DNA of 64,000 nucleotides from Nipponacmea schrenckii (taxonomy: Eukaryota; Mollusca; Gastropoda; Lottiidae), in assembly GCA_030562195.1 (NCBI GenBank), contig JAUJPP010000002.1:372001-436000 (forward strand), written 5' to 3'. The translations under genes and the position numbers were made by a program. Below, piece by piece: positions 33,201 through 40,984 of the stretch; position 1 is the stretch's first letter, and each line of letters begins with the position of its first letter. The notes under the pieces were generated by a model. It was given only the letters and a program-made list of their open reading frames with translations. It had not been told where the DNA came from and ran no database searches.

Positions 33201-35080
33201 CAATAACTTACAGGACAAATGAGGATAGTTTTTAGTTAGTAAATCTCAATAACTTACAGGACTACTGAGGACAGTTAGTCACTCTCAATAACTAATTTCC
33301 AGATCTTTAGTTAGAATTAAACCCACCTGAAAGTCTCATTTCAAAACAAATTCTAAAACAGGACTGCATAATTTCACAAACTGATTCATTGGTTAACAAA
33401 ACACCAGCAGGACATAATAACAAGGTCCTCAAAACCTGTAAAATACAAAATACACCAATATTGGGACCAGAAGCTGTAATTCTAATAGAACTTTCAATGA
33501 TTATGTAGTCTCATAAGATCTTTACAATACACAGAGTACAAAGCCAAGATCTTGGATTAGTTTTTTCATTAAATCATACTGCAAAACCACAGCAGACTAG
33601 AATTCAATTAAATGTTTTACGTACATAAAGAATTTTCATCAAGACAACTTCATCAGTGCTGGGATCAGTCCCCACAAACCTAGCATGAGTTACAGCATCA
33701 GCTATATTTTCTATAGCAGGTGGCGATAATTCACATTGTACATCTGAAATAGACAAGGCAGGTATACACATTAGATCTGACTGATCAAGGCTCTAAATTT
33801 TCCATTGGTCCTCATTTCATGTAAAATCTTATTATGCACCTTTAAAGCAAAAACTGATCTTTACTGGGTGAATTATACTCTTACAATTTAATGTAATCAT
33901 ACACTATTTTGAAGGAGATACAAAATTTTATAATAACGCATGTTTATTCAAGATTTTCTAAATTAAACTCACCTACAAGTCCATAGGACAGAAATTTATT
34001 GATAGAAGTCAAAGCAAGTCCTGTAATAGGTCCTGTTGTATCTTCTGAACGGACCACTTCCAAAAATGGCGTTAAAAATCCATTTGGTTCCAAATCATCT
34101 AAATCTGTCAAGAACAAAATAACTTTACTACTCAAAACACTTCCAGAAACTATTTCCAATAAACTAAGTACCGTAGTACTTATGCAGATTGCCATTTTTA
34201 ATTATATCAAACTATCTTTTGAGCATTAATTCAACCCTGTGCTGTTGAAGAATTGTAATTACATTTTCAACCACCAAAATCAAATCTAGCATTAAGGTGC
34301 AATTTAATTTAACCAGAGCATTATTTTCATAAAGTTATTTATCACCATTTCCACATAAAAATATATTGGTAGACAAAAATTCTTTCACAAATCACAAATA
34401 ATGATCATTGCTAATATAACAAATAAAGTAATGATAAATTATTTTACCATGAGCAGTATTTAGCAGTTCTTTAAGTTGTGAAAAGGCTGACAATAATGGA
34501 TCTCCATCTTCATCCTAAAATAATCATAAATATATCCTGAATACATTTAGTATAATAAAAAAGGAACAATGTTTATAATGACAGATAAGATTCTGAACAT
34601 CAGAAATAGAAAATGGGTTTTTATATATAAACTGAATATTCTCACAACGCTCTCATACAATATACAATATATTTTTCTATGATAACAACATCTAATACTT
34701 TTTTCCAACTAAGACACTCAGTCTACTGCAGATTGAAGGGTTTGTATCCCATCTGAACAATTAGACATTTTTTTTACATGTCAATCCCTTTGACTTACAG
34801 GAGAAAACTTTAAAAAAAATTCCGTTTTGATATTAGACCTGTTTAATAGGACCATTATGTTTGACACCAAACAAGGCTCCCACTTGCTTTGGTTACACAT
34901 ATCAACAACACTATCATGAGAAGATTTAATGCTGTGAAATTTGGGTCTAAGAAGAGTATAGAAGCATAATAATAAACTTACAACTGTGCTATGAGAATTC
35001 CATCGTGTAGACCGTTTCATAGCAGTCACAACTAAAGATATTTCTCCTTGAACTATGTATATTCTATTTGGGGGACTCAT
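14046..35080 (-). CDS. GBF1: Golgi-specific brefeldin A-resistance GEF 1 (GBF1)
   Basis: GBF1 catalyses GDP/GTP exchange on Arf1-class GTPases at ER-Golgi membranes and so drives COPI recruitment. Readable minus-strand exons (high to low): 35080-34982, 34514-34448, 34104-33973, 33743-33625, 33435-33327, 32545-32436, 32051-31791, 31606-31388, 30961-30808, 30582-30362, 29790-29692, 29273-29076, 28947-28788, 28109-27984, 27638-27520, 26782-26580, 26225-26102, 25855-25730, 25557-25475, 25252-25189, 24974-24802, 24366-24267, 23977-23801, 23315-23248, 22912-22720, 22292-22189, 21657-21266, 20705-20536, 20133-19914, [one lost], 18631-18501, 18208-18107, 17764-17651, 16380-16221, 16026-15913, 15580-15402, 14126-14046. 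Phases agree throughout, totalling 5271 nt. The exon between 19914 and 18631 (phase 1 on both sides) is not intact; human GBF1 has about 100 residues there. Start: [20 protein letters not shown], as in the family. A 5' untranslated exon ends near 35763. Confidence in identity is very high; individual borders are consensus-based. Confidence 0.97.
14336..15170. repeat. Two imperfect direct duplications in the last GBF1 intron
   Basis: 14336-14436 and 14497-14580 share AATTAAGGT, TGTAATTGG, AAGACAATA and TTTAAAGCA in the same order. 14727-14885 and 14982-15170 share TGTAAATATCTTAATTTTGT, ATCATTATCAA, CAGCAAGG and ACTGGGTTAAGA. Both pairs are diverged. Confidence 0.6.
16621..17270. repeat. 22-bp minisatellite, about 30 copies
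   Basis: Nearly perfect head-to-tail copies of AAACTWCTATTGTATGTATGAT lie in the GBF1 intron between the exons at 17764-17651 and 16380-16221. Almost the only variation is A or T at the W position. One copy lacks an A (near 16909), one has TATGCATG (near 16968) and one has ACATCT. From 17271 to about 17630 it grades into a degenerate array of AAACTACTATTTTATGGC-like units. Confidence 0.97.
17271..17630. repeat. Degenerate continuation of the 22-bp array
   Basis: Irregular copies of TAAACTACTATTTTATGGCT with variable spacing and many substitutions. They are probably an older, decayed part of the same array. The last copies end some 20 bp before the GBF1 exon 17764-17651. Confidence 0.75.
18501..24974 (-). 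CDS. GBF1: GBF1 exons 21-31: HDS1 and HDS2 region
   Basis: Helical HDS domains that direct membrane binding. Landmarks in order are [128 protein letters not shown] and [28 protein letters not shown], and [20 protein letters not shown]. An exon between FVEASLNGG and GIARLCC is missing from the readable sequence, because the interval 18,770-19,660 is damaged. Confidence 0.92.
18770..19660. other. Anomalous, probably low-quality sequence hiding one GBF1 exon
   Basis: The stretch is unlike its surroundings: long T and A runs (18,780-18,840), G and C runs (AAGGGGGGGAACCCC at about 19,302), and GGGCCC and CCCGGG words. Two poor copies of the same segment each end in a donor-like CAAGGTA on the minus strand (near 19,025 and 19,292). 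The lost GBF1 exon should end in ...CAAG before GTAAGT, exactly as at 19,292. On the minus strand the bases before that donor can be read as a damaged form of the family's SRTLW...CWCPLLQ. This suggests an assembly or consensus error rather than gene decay. Confidence 0.65.
22512..22655. repeat. Short MITE with GGACCTGTTTCACAAAA ends
   Basis: An element of about 144 bp in a GBF1 intron. The left end GGGACCTGTTTCACAAAATT is the inverted partner of the right end TTTTCGTGAAACAGGCTCC. Confidence 0.75.
25189..26782 (-). CDS. GBF1: GBF1 exons 16-20: Sec7 catalytic domain
   Basis: Residues about 735-930. The domain opens with [18 protein letters not shown] and contains [19 protein letters not shown]. 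The catalytic glutamic finger is in [10 protein letters not shown] (E about 824 by my count), and the Arf-contact stretch [19 protein letters not shown] follows. The alanine after the finger glutamate and the methionine of VIML are kept. In human GBF1, changes at the equivalent positions (A795, M832) give brefeldin A resistance, so this enzyme is predicted to be sensitive. All catalytic elements appear intact. Confidence 0.95.
26813..27028. repeat. Long-armed hairpin (MITE-like)
   Basis: Arms 26911-26960 and 26979-27028 are about 50 bp each and closely complementary. The left arm starts ATAACAAGGAACACAAGGGA; the right arm ends TCCCTGGTGTTCCTAGTTAT. The loop holds CACATAACCTGG. Outer ACCTGGTTTAAA copies lie at about 26,830 and 26,972. 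It lies in the GBF1 intron just before the Sec7 exons (in transcript order). Confidence 0.85.
27164..27496 (-). other. GC-rich open frame inside a GBF1 intron, not recognised
   Basis: A 110-codon open frame with markedly higher GC than its surroundings lies between the GBF1 exons 27638-27520 and 26782-26580. It has no ATG at its upstream end; the first internal ATG would give 43 residues ([20 protein letters not shown] and then a basic tail [16 protein letters not shown]). It contains an AG at about 27469 and a TCCG-GTAAGG donor near 27372, but the 95-nt exon so defined would break the GBF1 frame. It may be a transposon or retrocopy fragment, or an unrelated nested exon. Function unknown. Confidence 0.3.
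27372..27424. promoter_or_regulatory. Three consecutive GGAAG dyads (ETS-like)
   Basis: CCGGAAGACACTTCCGG occurs twice (27372-27388 and 27395-27411), 23 bp apart. It is followed by GGAAGAATATCTTCC (27410-27424). Each is a pair of perfect arms around a 3-bp centre. CCGGAAG is the core bound by ETS-family factors in animals. Any regulatory role is inference. Confidence 0.35.
27520..35080 (-). CDS. GBF1: GBF1 exons 1-15: DCB and HUS domains with acidic linker
   Basis: Residues 1-212 form the N-terminal DCB domain ([19 protein letters not shown], then [20 protein letters not shown] and [19 protein letters not shown]), which mediates dimerisation. Residues 213-423 are a variable, basic then acidic linker ([12 protein letters not shown], then many D/E/S/T). 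From about 415 the HUS domain follows, beginning with [23 protein letters not shown] and [13 protein letters not shown]. The HUS box is visible as [14 protein letters not shown], which corresponds to the N(Y/F)DC signature of large Arf GEFs. Residues 630-731 are again a low-conservation linker. Low-complexity exons 7 and 8 are each a multiple of three and phase 0 on both sides, so they could be skipped without changing frame. Confidence 0.93.
28286..28466. repeat. MITE with AACTGGACACAATTTTAT ends
   Basis: Inverted ends: ATTAGTAACTGGACACAATT at 28286 and AATTGTGTCCAGTTAC at 28430-28445, with ACCAATTACTAAT at the outer right end. A third, internal AATTGTGTCCAGATGAGAG lies at about 28365. The element lies in a GBF1 intron. 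Confidence 0.8.
29963..30308. repeat. MITE, family 2, copy 1
   Basis: About 345 bp in a GBF1 intron, starting AAAGGGCTACTGCCTCTTAG and ending GACCTATTATCCCTTTAA. Its centre, TTATTAAGCGTTTTTCAATA, is the reverse complement of the centre of the copy at 46412-46731. Confidence 0.8.
30607..30626. repeat. (TAA)n microsatellite
   Basis: Six to seven TAA units in a GBF1 intron. No function is apparent. Confidence 0.9.
32601..33296. repeat. 39-bp tandem array, 17 copies
   Basis: Head-to-tail units of AACTTACAGGACTACTGAGG followed by ATAGTTAGTCAATCTCAAT lie in the GBF1 intron between exons 33435-33327 and 32545-32436. The first three units are longer (about 43 bp, with TTAATTAATCAATC) and carry AACCTGCAGG. 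The later units carry AACTTACAGG, which on the GBF1 sense strand reads CCTGTAAGTT, a donor-like word. Confidence 0.96.
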
Positions 35081-35762
35081 TTTGCTGAAAAGAAATCAAT
35101 ATTTAAATTTAACTAAAATCTGCCAATCTGAAAGAACAATACCACTTGCGAAATATTGATAATTGAAAACCCACTGGTGAGTCTGGAGCGACAATTGTAT
35201 TTCGTAAATAGGTCAAAACATCAGTCAATGAAAGAATGAATTGAACAGACTTATTCATAAAAAATAAAACTAAATGTATCCAACAAAACTATTAGTGTTC
35301 ATGTTATTTTGATGTCAAAAAATATATCGTAGAAAGATGGAATTGATTAAAATAATGGATCAAAACTCAGATTTCTACTTGATATCCATTAAGACCTTAG
35401 CAATTATTAAAATGACACAAGCAAGAGTCAATTATCAGGAACTGACACTGTAATGATTGTATAGCAGGACTATGCAGATTATCTCTGAACTGAAGTAAAA
35501 AAAATAGTCTTTTTTGATTAGACTAGGCCTATTGCCTGAAGATGTACATGAATAAAAATGAAATCGCAAGAAGGAATAATAAAATCTCTTAATTCTCTTA
35601 TTAATAGATTTACAAGGCGAACATTTAAACTGAATTAGACCAGATCTAGAATGTAAATATCGAAGAAATGTAAGATTAAAAAGGTAAACTGGATAAATAA
35701 TTATTCAATGACAGATGAGTGAGATGACACATACTGCTATGCCAAAAACAAGTAAAACATAC

Positions 35763-36060
35763 CTCTTTTTGCTTGATATATGTGCACAAATTCCCCAGTT
35801 AACAAAAGAATTAAAAAACAGTGTGCTGTTCACAACTACATAGTTTAATTTTTCAGCATAATCATAATCTTTTTGATCATTTCAAGTGACGTGTATTGGA
35901 AATAGAGAGATGGCGTAGTACGGGCAACAACTCTTGATAAGTATGTAGTCTTGAGCTTCTAGTCTCTTTTAGATAATGAGTCAATTCGTCCACTCTAAAG
36001 TGTGATTGGGAGAATAGACAAGCGTTGTAAAGACAAAGTGGCTTTTTGTTTATTATATTG
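35763..36060 (-). promoter_or_regulatory. GBF1 5' untranslated exon and promoter region
   Basis: On the minus strand AAAGAG before GTATGT at 35762 forms a good donor, and the first coding exon has its acceptor at 35085 (TTTCTTTTCAG), so a noncoding exon ends at 35763. Upstream lie CACGTCACTT (CRE/E-box-like, about 35,885-35,894), CCAAT (about 35,897) and CGCCATCTC (YY1-like, about 35,905-35,913). The exact start is not determined. Confidence 0.5.
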
Positions 36061-36539
36061 ACCTTTGGAATAAAAAAGAAAAATAATTACTGGTAAATGA
36101 ATAATTGAATTTTCCTACAAATCACGAATATACCCATATTACATCTGAATCATGAATTTATAATTGAAAATGGATTATTTAAAAAGGGACACAAATAGGC
36201 CTATTGAAATAATTTAAATCAAATCACGTATTATTCTGTTTATCTGCTATCTGGAACAGCCCTACATAAGACTCTCTGCTGCTCATTGCATATTATTTAA
36301 TTATGTAGTTCAATCTATATTCGTAGTTCTAAGCTGTCAATGGTATTTAGGCCATACTTGTAGACACTACATCGGGTCCGGTTAGTCCGAAACATTTGTC
36401 TCCATCCCAGAAAAGATAACTACATGTAATTTGATATTGTTTGTCGTTTGGATTAGGAATAGGCCAAAGCGTCTAGTCCATGCTGAACCTTGATACGACC
36501 TTACATAATTTCCCCTTATTTCAACACCTCCTAATGATG
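36061..36539. other. Intergenic, no feature seen
   Basis: AT-rich sequence between the GBF1 promoter and the repeat nest. It contains a TAGGCCTA octamer at 36196. I see no gene or repeat. Confidence 0.5.
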
Positions 36540-37320
36540 GCAACAGGGACGTAGCGTACGGGGGGGTGTGGGGGATGTCGCACATCCCCCCCCCCGACTT
36601 TTACTGAACTCGTCGGTAAAACGCGGAATCGGTCGGTAAAAAGGGGTCATGGATGGAACCGTCGATAAACGCAGAATCGATCACTTAAACCGATTAATTA
36701 ACCTAAAAAGTCAAAACCTTGTGTTGGTTATGATCGGTCGATAAAAGACGGCAAGGTGGGACCGTCGGTAAAACCATTTAACCTAAAAAGTAAAAACCTT
36801 GTGTTGGTTATGATGTTATCAGTAAACTGTCAACATTAAAAGTATTTTTTTACTGAAACTACCGGAATCGGTCGGTATGAGTTGGTTATGACTGGAGTCT
36901 TCGGTTATCGGTAAGCTGTTCGTTATTTGAATTTTTCGGTTAAACCCGAATTTTGCCGTTTTATGTGTCTGTTAAGATGTTATTGGTAAACCGTTCGTCT
37001 ATATTAAAGTGATTTTTACTAAACATGTCGGTAAAACGCGGAATCGGTCGATAATAGACGGTCATAGATGGGGAATGGAGCCTTCGGTAAAACCGATTGC
37101 CTGACCGAAAGAGTGGAAACCTTGTGTCAGTTATGATGTTATCGGAAAACTGTTCTACGTAAAAACTGATTTTTACTGAACTTGTCGGTAAAACGAAGAA
37201 TAGGTCGAAAAATGCTCTATAATGCATATGGTTTTCCGATGAAAATTGATGTATTCTCCAGGTTTCCTAGTTTGTAAAATTTTCTTAGATGTTACACGTG
37301 TTCGTCGGTAAAACTTCATT
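36540..37320. repeat. CG-containing satellite with GTCGGTAAAACGCGGAATCGG units
   Basis: Starts with GACGTAGCGTACGGGGGGGT and a C9 run. Copies of TTTTTACTGAACTCGTCGGT lie near 36,598, 37,011 and 37,168; copies of AACCTTGTGTTGGTTATGAT lie near 36,716, 36,796 and 37,117. The two best-preserved neighbouring copies are 157 bp apart. It has far more CpG than the flanks. Open frames inside it are by-products of the repeat. Confidence 0.85.
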
Positions 37321-37335
37321 CTGAATATTTTTAAA

Positions 37336-38060
37336 ATGGTCTGTAACCGACATATTACTTTTGTTAACAGAGTTACGTCCCATATATTAAGATTTCATTC
37401 GATTTGTTTACACCATAACCAAAGCTGTATTTGGCTGGGTATTTTAAAGGAATTCACAATTTTTGTTATTGTACTGCCCTTACACTCCTTACTGAACGTG
37501 GAGTTACAATTCAAATATGTCTCATTATAAGCACATTATCATAGCATTGCGTCCGTGAAGCAAATTCGCACCATTTTCCGACATTTGTATGTTCAATTTC
37601 AATTCAACCGGTTAACTTTTTCGAAATACTGTTATCTATAAATACAGATATGTAAAATGTTAACTGAAATATAACTCATATTAATTTTTGAGGACCACAA
37701 TTTGAAATTAGTAAAATTAATAATGACAATCTGTGAATCATATCATATTTTAGACGCCATTAATCTTGGGTGTATAGAACCGGAACATTTTCAATTGAAA
37801 CCGTGTTTTTATGTAATCTGAATCAAATTTTCTTAATGTAAATAGTAACGTTTTATATACGTTTTATTTCAAGGGAGGGAATTCTCTGACATTTTATTTG
37901 ACCACTGAGGCTACTTATGAATTTAAAAAAAAAATCAAATCCATGTTCCATCTACTTTTATTCAGTCTGTCACCCATAATAAGTCTTCGGAGTACTGTAA
38001 TTCGAAGCTTTGCACGGAGGTACAATAAGTACCTCACAATTTAAGAGAAGATCCCCAGGC
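37336..38060. repeat. Segment Q, copy 1, of a duplicated 1.4-kb unit
   Basis: Matches 40985-41780 in the same order: CACTCCTTACTG, ATTATCATAGCATTGCGTCC, GACGCCATT, GGAATTCTCTG, TTTGACCACTGAGGCTA, AAGTCTTCGGAGTACTGT and AATAAGTACCTCACAAT. It is noncoding. Confidence 0.85.
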
Positions 38061-38485
38061 CCTGTTAAGTGTTATCTGAACTTGGCTATCTGTCTGTCGT
38101 CACACGTGTTTCTTCTTTGCCATACGTTCTTCTTCGCTGCTTATACCACTTCTCTGTTTCCCCAGTTCAATCATTCTTCATCTCCTGATAAACATTCTCT
38201 CCATCATTTCGTTCTTGAAATATGCTAAGCACTTAGGCACACGTTTTTTTTAAAGAACACCTCATTTAATCACAACACTTAAGGCATTAATTCATTTAAG
38301 CACAGGTTCAGATAAGCACATGCGATCTAGGCACATTTCAATTAGGCATAATCTTTTAAGGCTCACTAAACTTCGACAGACTGTTATTTAGGGATACCTT
38401 CAATTATGCGCATAATCAATAGGGCACACATGTAAAGAGTAGGCTAGGTGACCATGCCCCAAGGCGAAAGGGAGATCATTGACCC

Positions 38486-39130
38486 TTGACCCTTTTACAC
38501 CGTCGATGCAGATTGCGATGGGCACGTACTGTACGTCAGTGGCAGCGACGTGACTGGGCGAGAGTGCTGTTTACTGATGAGAGCAGGTTCTGCCTATTCA
38601 GGAACGATGGTAGAGTACGAGTCTTTCAAAGAAGAGGCGAGCGTCAAACTGCGTTAGAGAGGTTCATCCGAGGTGGAGGCGTCATGGTTTGGGGAGGGAT
38701 CTGTGGGCAAATAGAGACGCAGCTGGTTATTCTGCGAGGTAATCTGAATGACCAGTGATAGGCTTAGGCTACATCGATGAGGTACTGATACCTGTCGTCG
38801 TTCCTTTCCTCCAAAAAGAGCCAAGAGGAACGATCTTGCAACACGACAACGCAAGACCTCACACTGCCCGAATTGTTACAGACTATCTCGAGAACGCAAA
38901 CGTGATCGTGTTGCCCTGGCCAGCCAACTCACCAGACATGAACCCCATTGATCACCTTGACCGCCTTTAAAACAGTTGGAATCTCCTCCAAATAACCAAC
39001 AGGAACTTGAGCAAGCTCTGTTAAACATAGAACGGTATCCCTGCTGACGTCATCCGGCGCCTGACGACGTCAATGCGGGTGTGTGTACTTGCTTGCATTG
39101 ATGTCCAGGGTGGCTACTGATGACTGTAGG
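38486..39130 (+). pseudogene. Tc1/mariner transposase remnant
   Basis: Only the DDE catalytic part remains: HRRCRLRWARTVRQWQRRDW, VLFTDESRFCLF with the first aspartate, GGGVMVWGGICG, then LQHDNARPHTARIVTDYLEN with the second aspartate, and LPWPANSPDMNPIDHL. The N-terminal DNA-binding half is absent. After residue 90 a short insertion with stop codons (38757-38768) shifts the frame. The third catalytic position, 34 residues after the second aspartate, is aspartate in place of the usual glutamate, and the tryptophan of the following LWDRL is lost. The C-terminal part (ELEQALLNIERYPADVIRR and similar, to about 39,120) is out of frame. The gene is inactive. Confidence 0.88.
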
Positions 39131-39414
39131 CCTTCATTTTTTGGATACCGTGACTTTCCATGCACTTCCCAGTTAACTCTACATTTGTGTCATTTTTTCT
39201 TTTGACCCCTAGTCTTTTTCATTGTGTTTTGTGGCTAATTGAATGCCATTTTTCTGAAGCCTTTTTGTGTGATTATTTTGAAATGATTTATGTTTATAAA
39301 GCAGTCTTCAGGATTCTCATATCTGCCTTTGTTTTTATTTTGTGGACTCAAGAAGTCGTTGAAACCTTTCTCTGCCCGTCAGTTTACATTCATCAGTGAA
39401 CTTACCTTATTTTG

Positions 39415-39415
<1 letters not shown>

Positions 39416-39446
<31 letters not shown>
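39416..39446. repeat. (GT)n microsatellite
   Basis: About 15 GT units between the transposase remnant and the right arm of the transposon. Confidence 0.97.
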
Positions 39447-39448
<2 letters not shown>

Positions 39449-39699
39449 AGAATGTAGCCTACAATTGAGACTGCAGCAAAAAGATGTGTCTGGCCGTGTG
39501 TGCCTGATTCAAGGCGTGACAAAATGACTGTGTGCCTAATTGAAAGTGTGCCTTAAACGCTGTACCTAAATAACACTGTTCCTAAATGACATGTGCTTAT
39601 CTGACCGTGTGCCTAAAGAGCCGTGTCTAAATTAGGTGTGCTTAAAACATGTATGTCTAAATGACAGTGAACCTGAAATATATCTACATGTTCTCCACA

Positions 39700-40580
39700 C
39701 TACGTCGTCTTTCTGGCAAATCAAATTCTACTTTCTTGATTACTTGTGCATTGTTAAATCGACAGAGAGAATGCCATATTGTCCCAACAACTGTATTCCA
39801 CAGATTATTTTTATTAACATAGTTATGTCCCTTATATAGCTGTGGTATTCGTTGTGCATATAGTATGAAGTCTTAAAGTAAAAAAGACATATTTATAATA
39901 GCGTTATACATAATAAAGAATCGTTGCCCTATTATTGCAAAAACAAAACACGGAGTTATAAAATAAAGTAGACATTATTTAGCAAATATGAGTAGATTGT
40001 AGAGATCTGCCTACCATTTAAGGGTTTTATAGAATAGCCTATATCGTCAATAATAATATAGATGACCTCGATTATTCATAAATAAATCCCAGACCTTCCA
40101 TCCCAAATTTGTTTGGTACCAGTAGCAATAAGAAAACAGTGAAAAATGATATCTGAAAATTAGTGATACGGTACTGAGTTTTACAAATTAGTGACTTCAT
40201 TGCAAATACTCTCTCTTTTCTTTACTTTTTTTAATATCAAATTGAACGCTTTCAACAAGATTTAAAGGATCTGTAAAGAGTTGTTTTTTTGAAATGATAT
40301 GTACATTCAAACAGACGTCTTTGCTTCATTAATCGAGAATCTAGCTTGTATCAACGAACAACGAAGGACTTCGCAAGTATTGACGTAAACAAACTCTTAG
40401 TTTAAGTTACAGACATCAGAATGACATCTAACTTGGAATTATGCGAATTGTTACTATCAGAATCCCCGATACACAATTTTCTTAACATTTGTATAATCTG
40501 TGAAAGAACCATGGAAAATTAATTTTATGAAAATATATAACGTCTGCTTAAAGCGTCTCGTAGATTGGTCGAATATTATA
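39700..40580. repeat. Segments R and P, copy 1, of the duplicated unit
   Basis: R (39,740-39,840) has AAATCGACAGAGAGAATGCC and AGTTATGTCCCTTATATAGC, matching 42,030-42,130. P (40,270-40,580) has CTAGCTTGTATCAA, GACGTAAACAAACTC, GACATCTAACTTGGAAT and AGATTGGTCGAA, matching 42,240-42,460. The sequence between R and P is not shared. Confidence 0.8.
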
Positions 40581-40984
40581 ATAATCGTGTAAAATGCTAT
40601 TTGAAAAATTTCATACATGCATTAAGCACTATTGTTATTTGCAACAATTGCCTTTTTATACGCCCACAAATATTTTGGGCGTACATTAATTTTTTAATTG
40701 CCTTGTCAGTGTGTTCGTTCACACATGACATGTTCTCGCAGACTACAATATTCTTGACAGATTCTTTCGATTGTATTTTGTGGGCAATGTCATTATGAAG
40801 ATGATCTCTATTGGTTTTGGATAATTTCCACGGAAATAGCGTGTCCGACTTACAATTTAATAAAATGTCAAAATATATCACAGGATATACACACAGGACA
40901 GCACACAGAATTTTAAAATTCATTCACTGGGACTTGTTTAGCATTAGCAAAAAGGTTTCCTATATTTTTTTCGCTTTTAGTTAT

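Larger units (their letters stand above)
38228..39660 (+). mobile_element. Decayed Tc1/mariner-like DNA transposon with motif-array arms
   Basis: The left arm (38228-38440) and right arm (39485-39660) are inverted relative to each other. Left GGTTCAGATAAGCACATG and TTTCAATTAGGCATA correspond to right CATGTGCTTATCTGACC and TGTGCCTAATTGAAA. Each arm is a run of degenerate TTAGGCACA words (or TGTGCCTAA on the right). A transposase remnant lies between the arms. The element is inserted between segments Q and R of a repeat unit that is found uninterrupted at 41-42.5 kb. Confidence 0.8.

Noticed and set aside
36382..37227. Open frames of 67 and 88 codons on the minus strand
   Set aside because: They fall in the GTCGGTAAAA satellite and its edge and change with each repeat unit.
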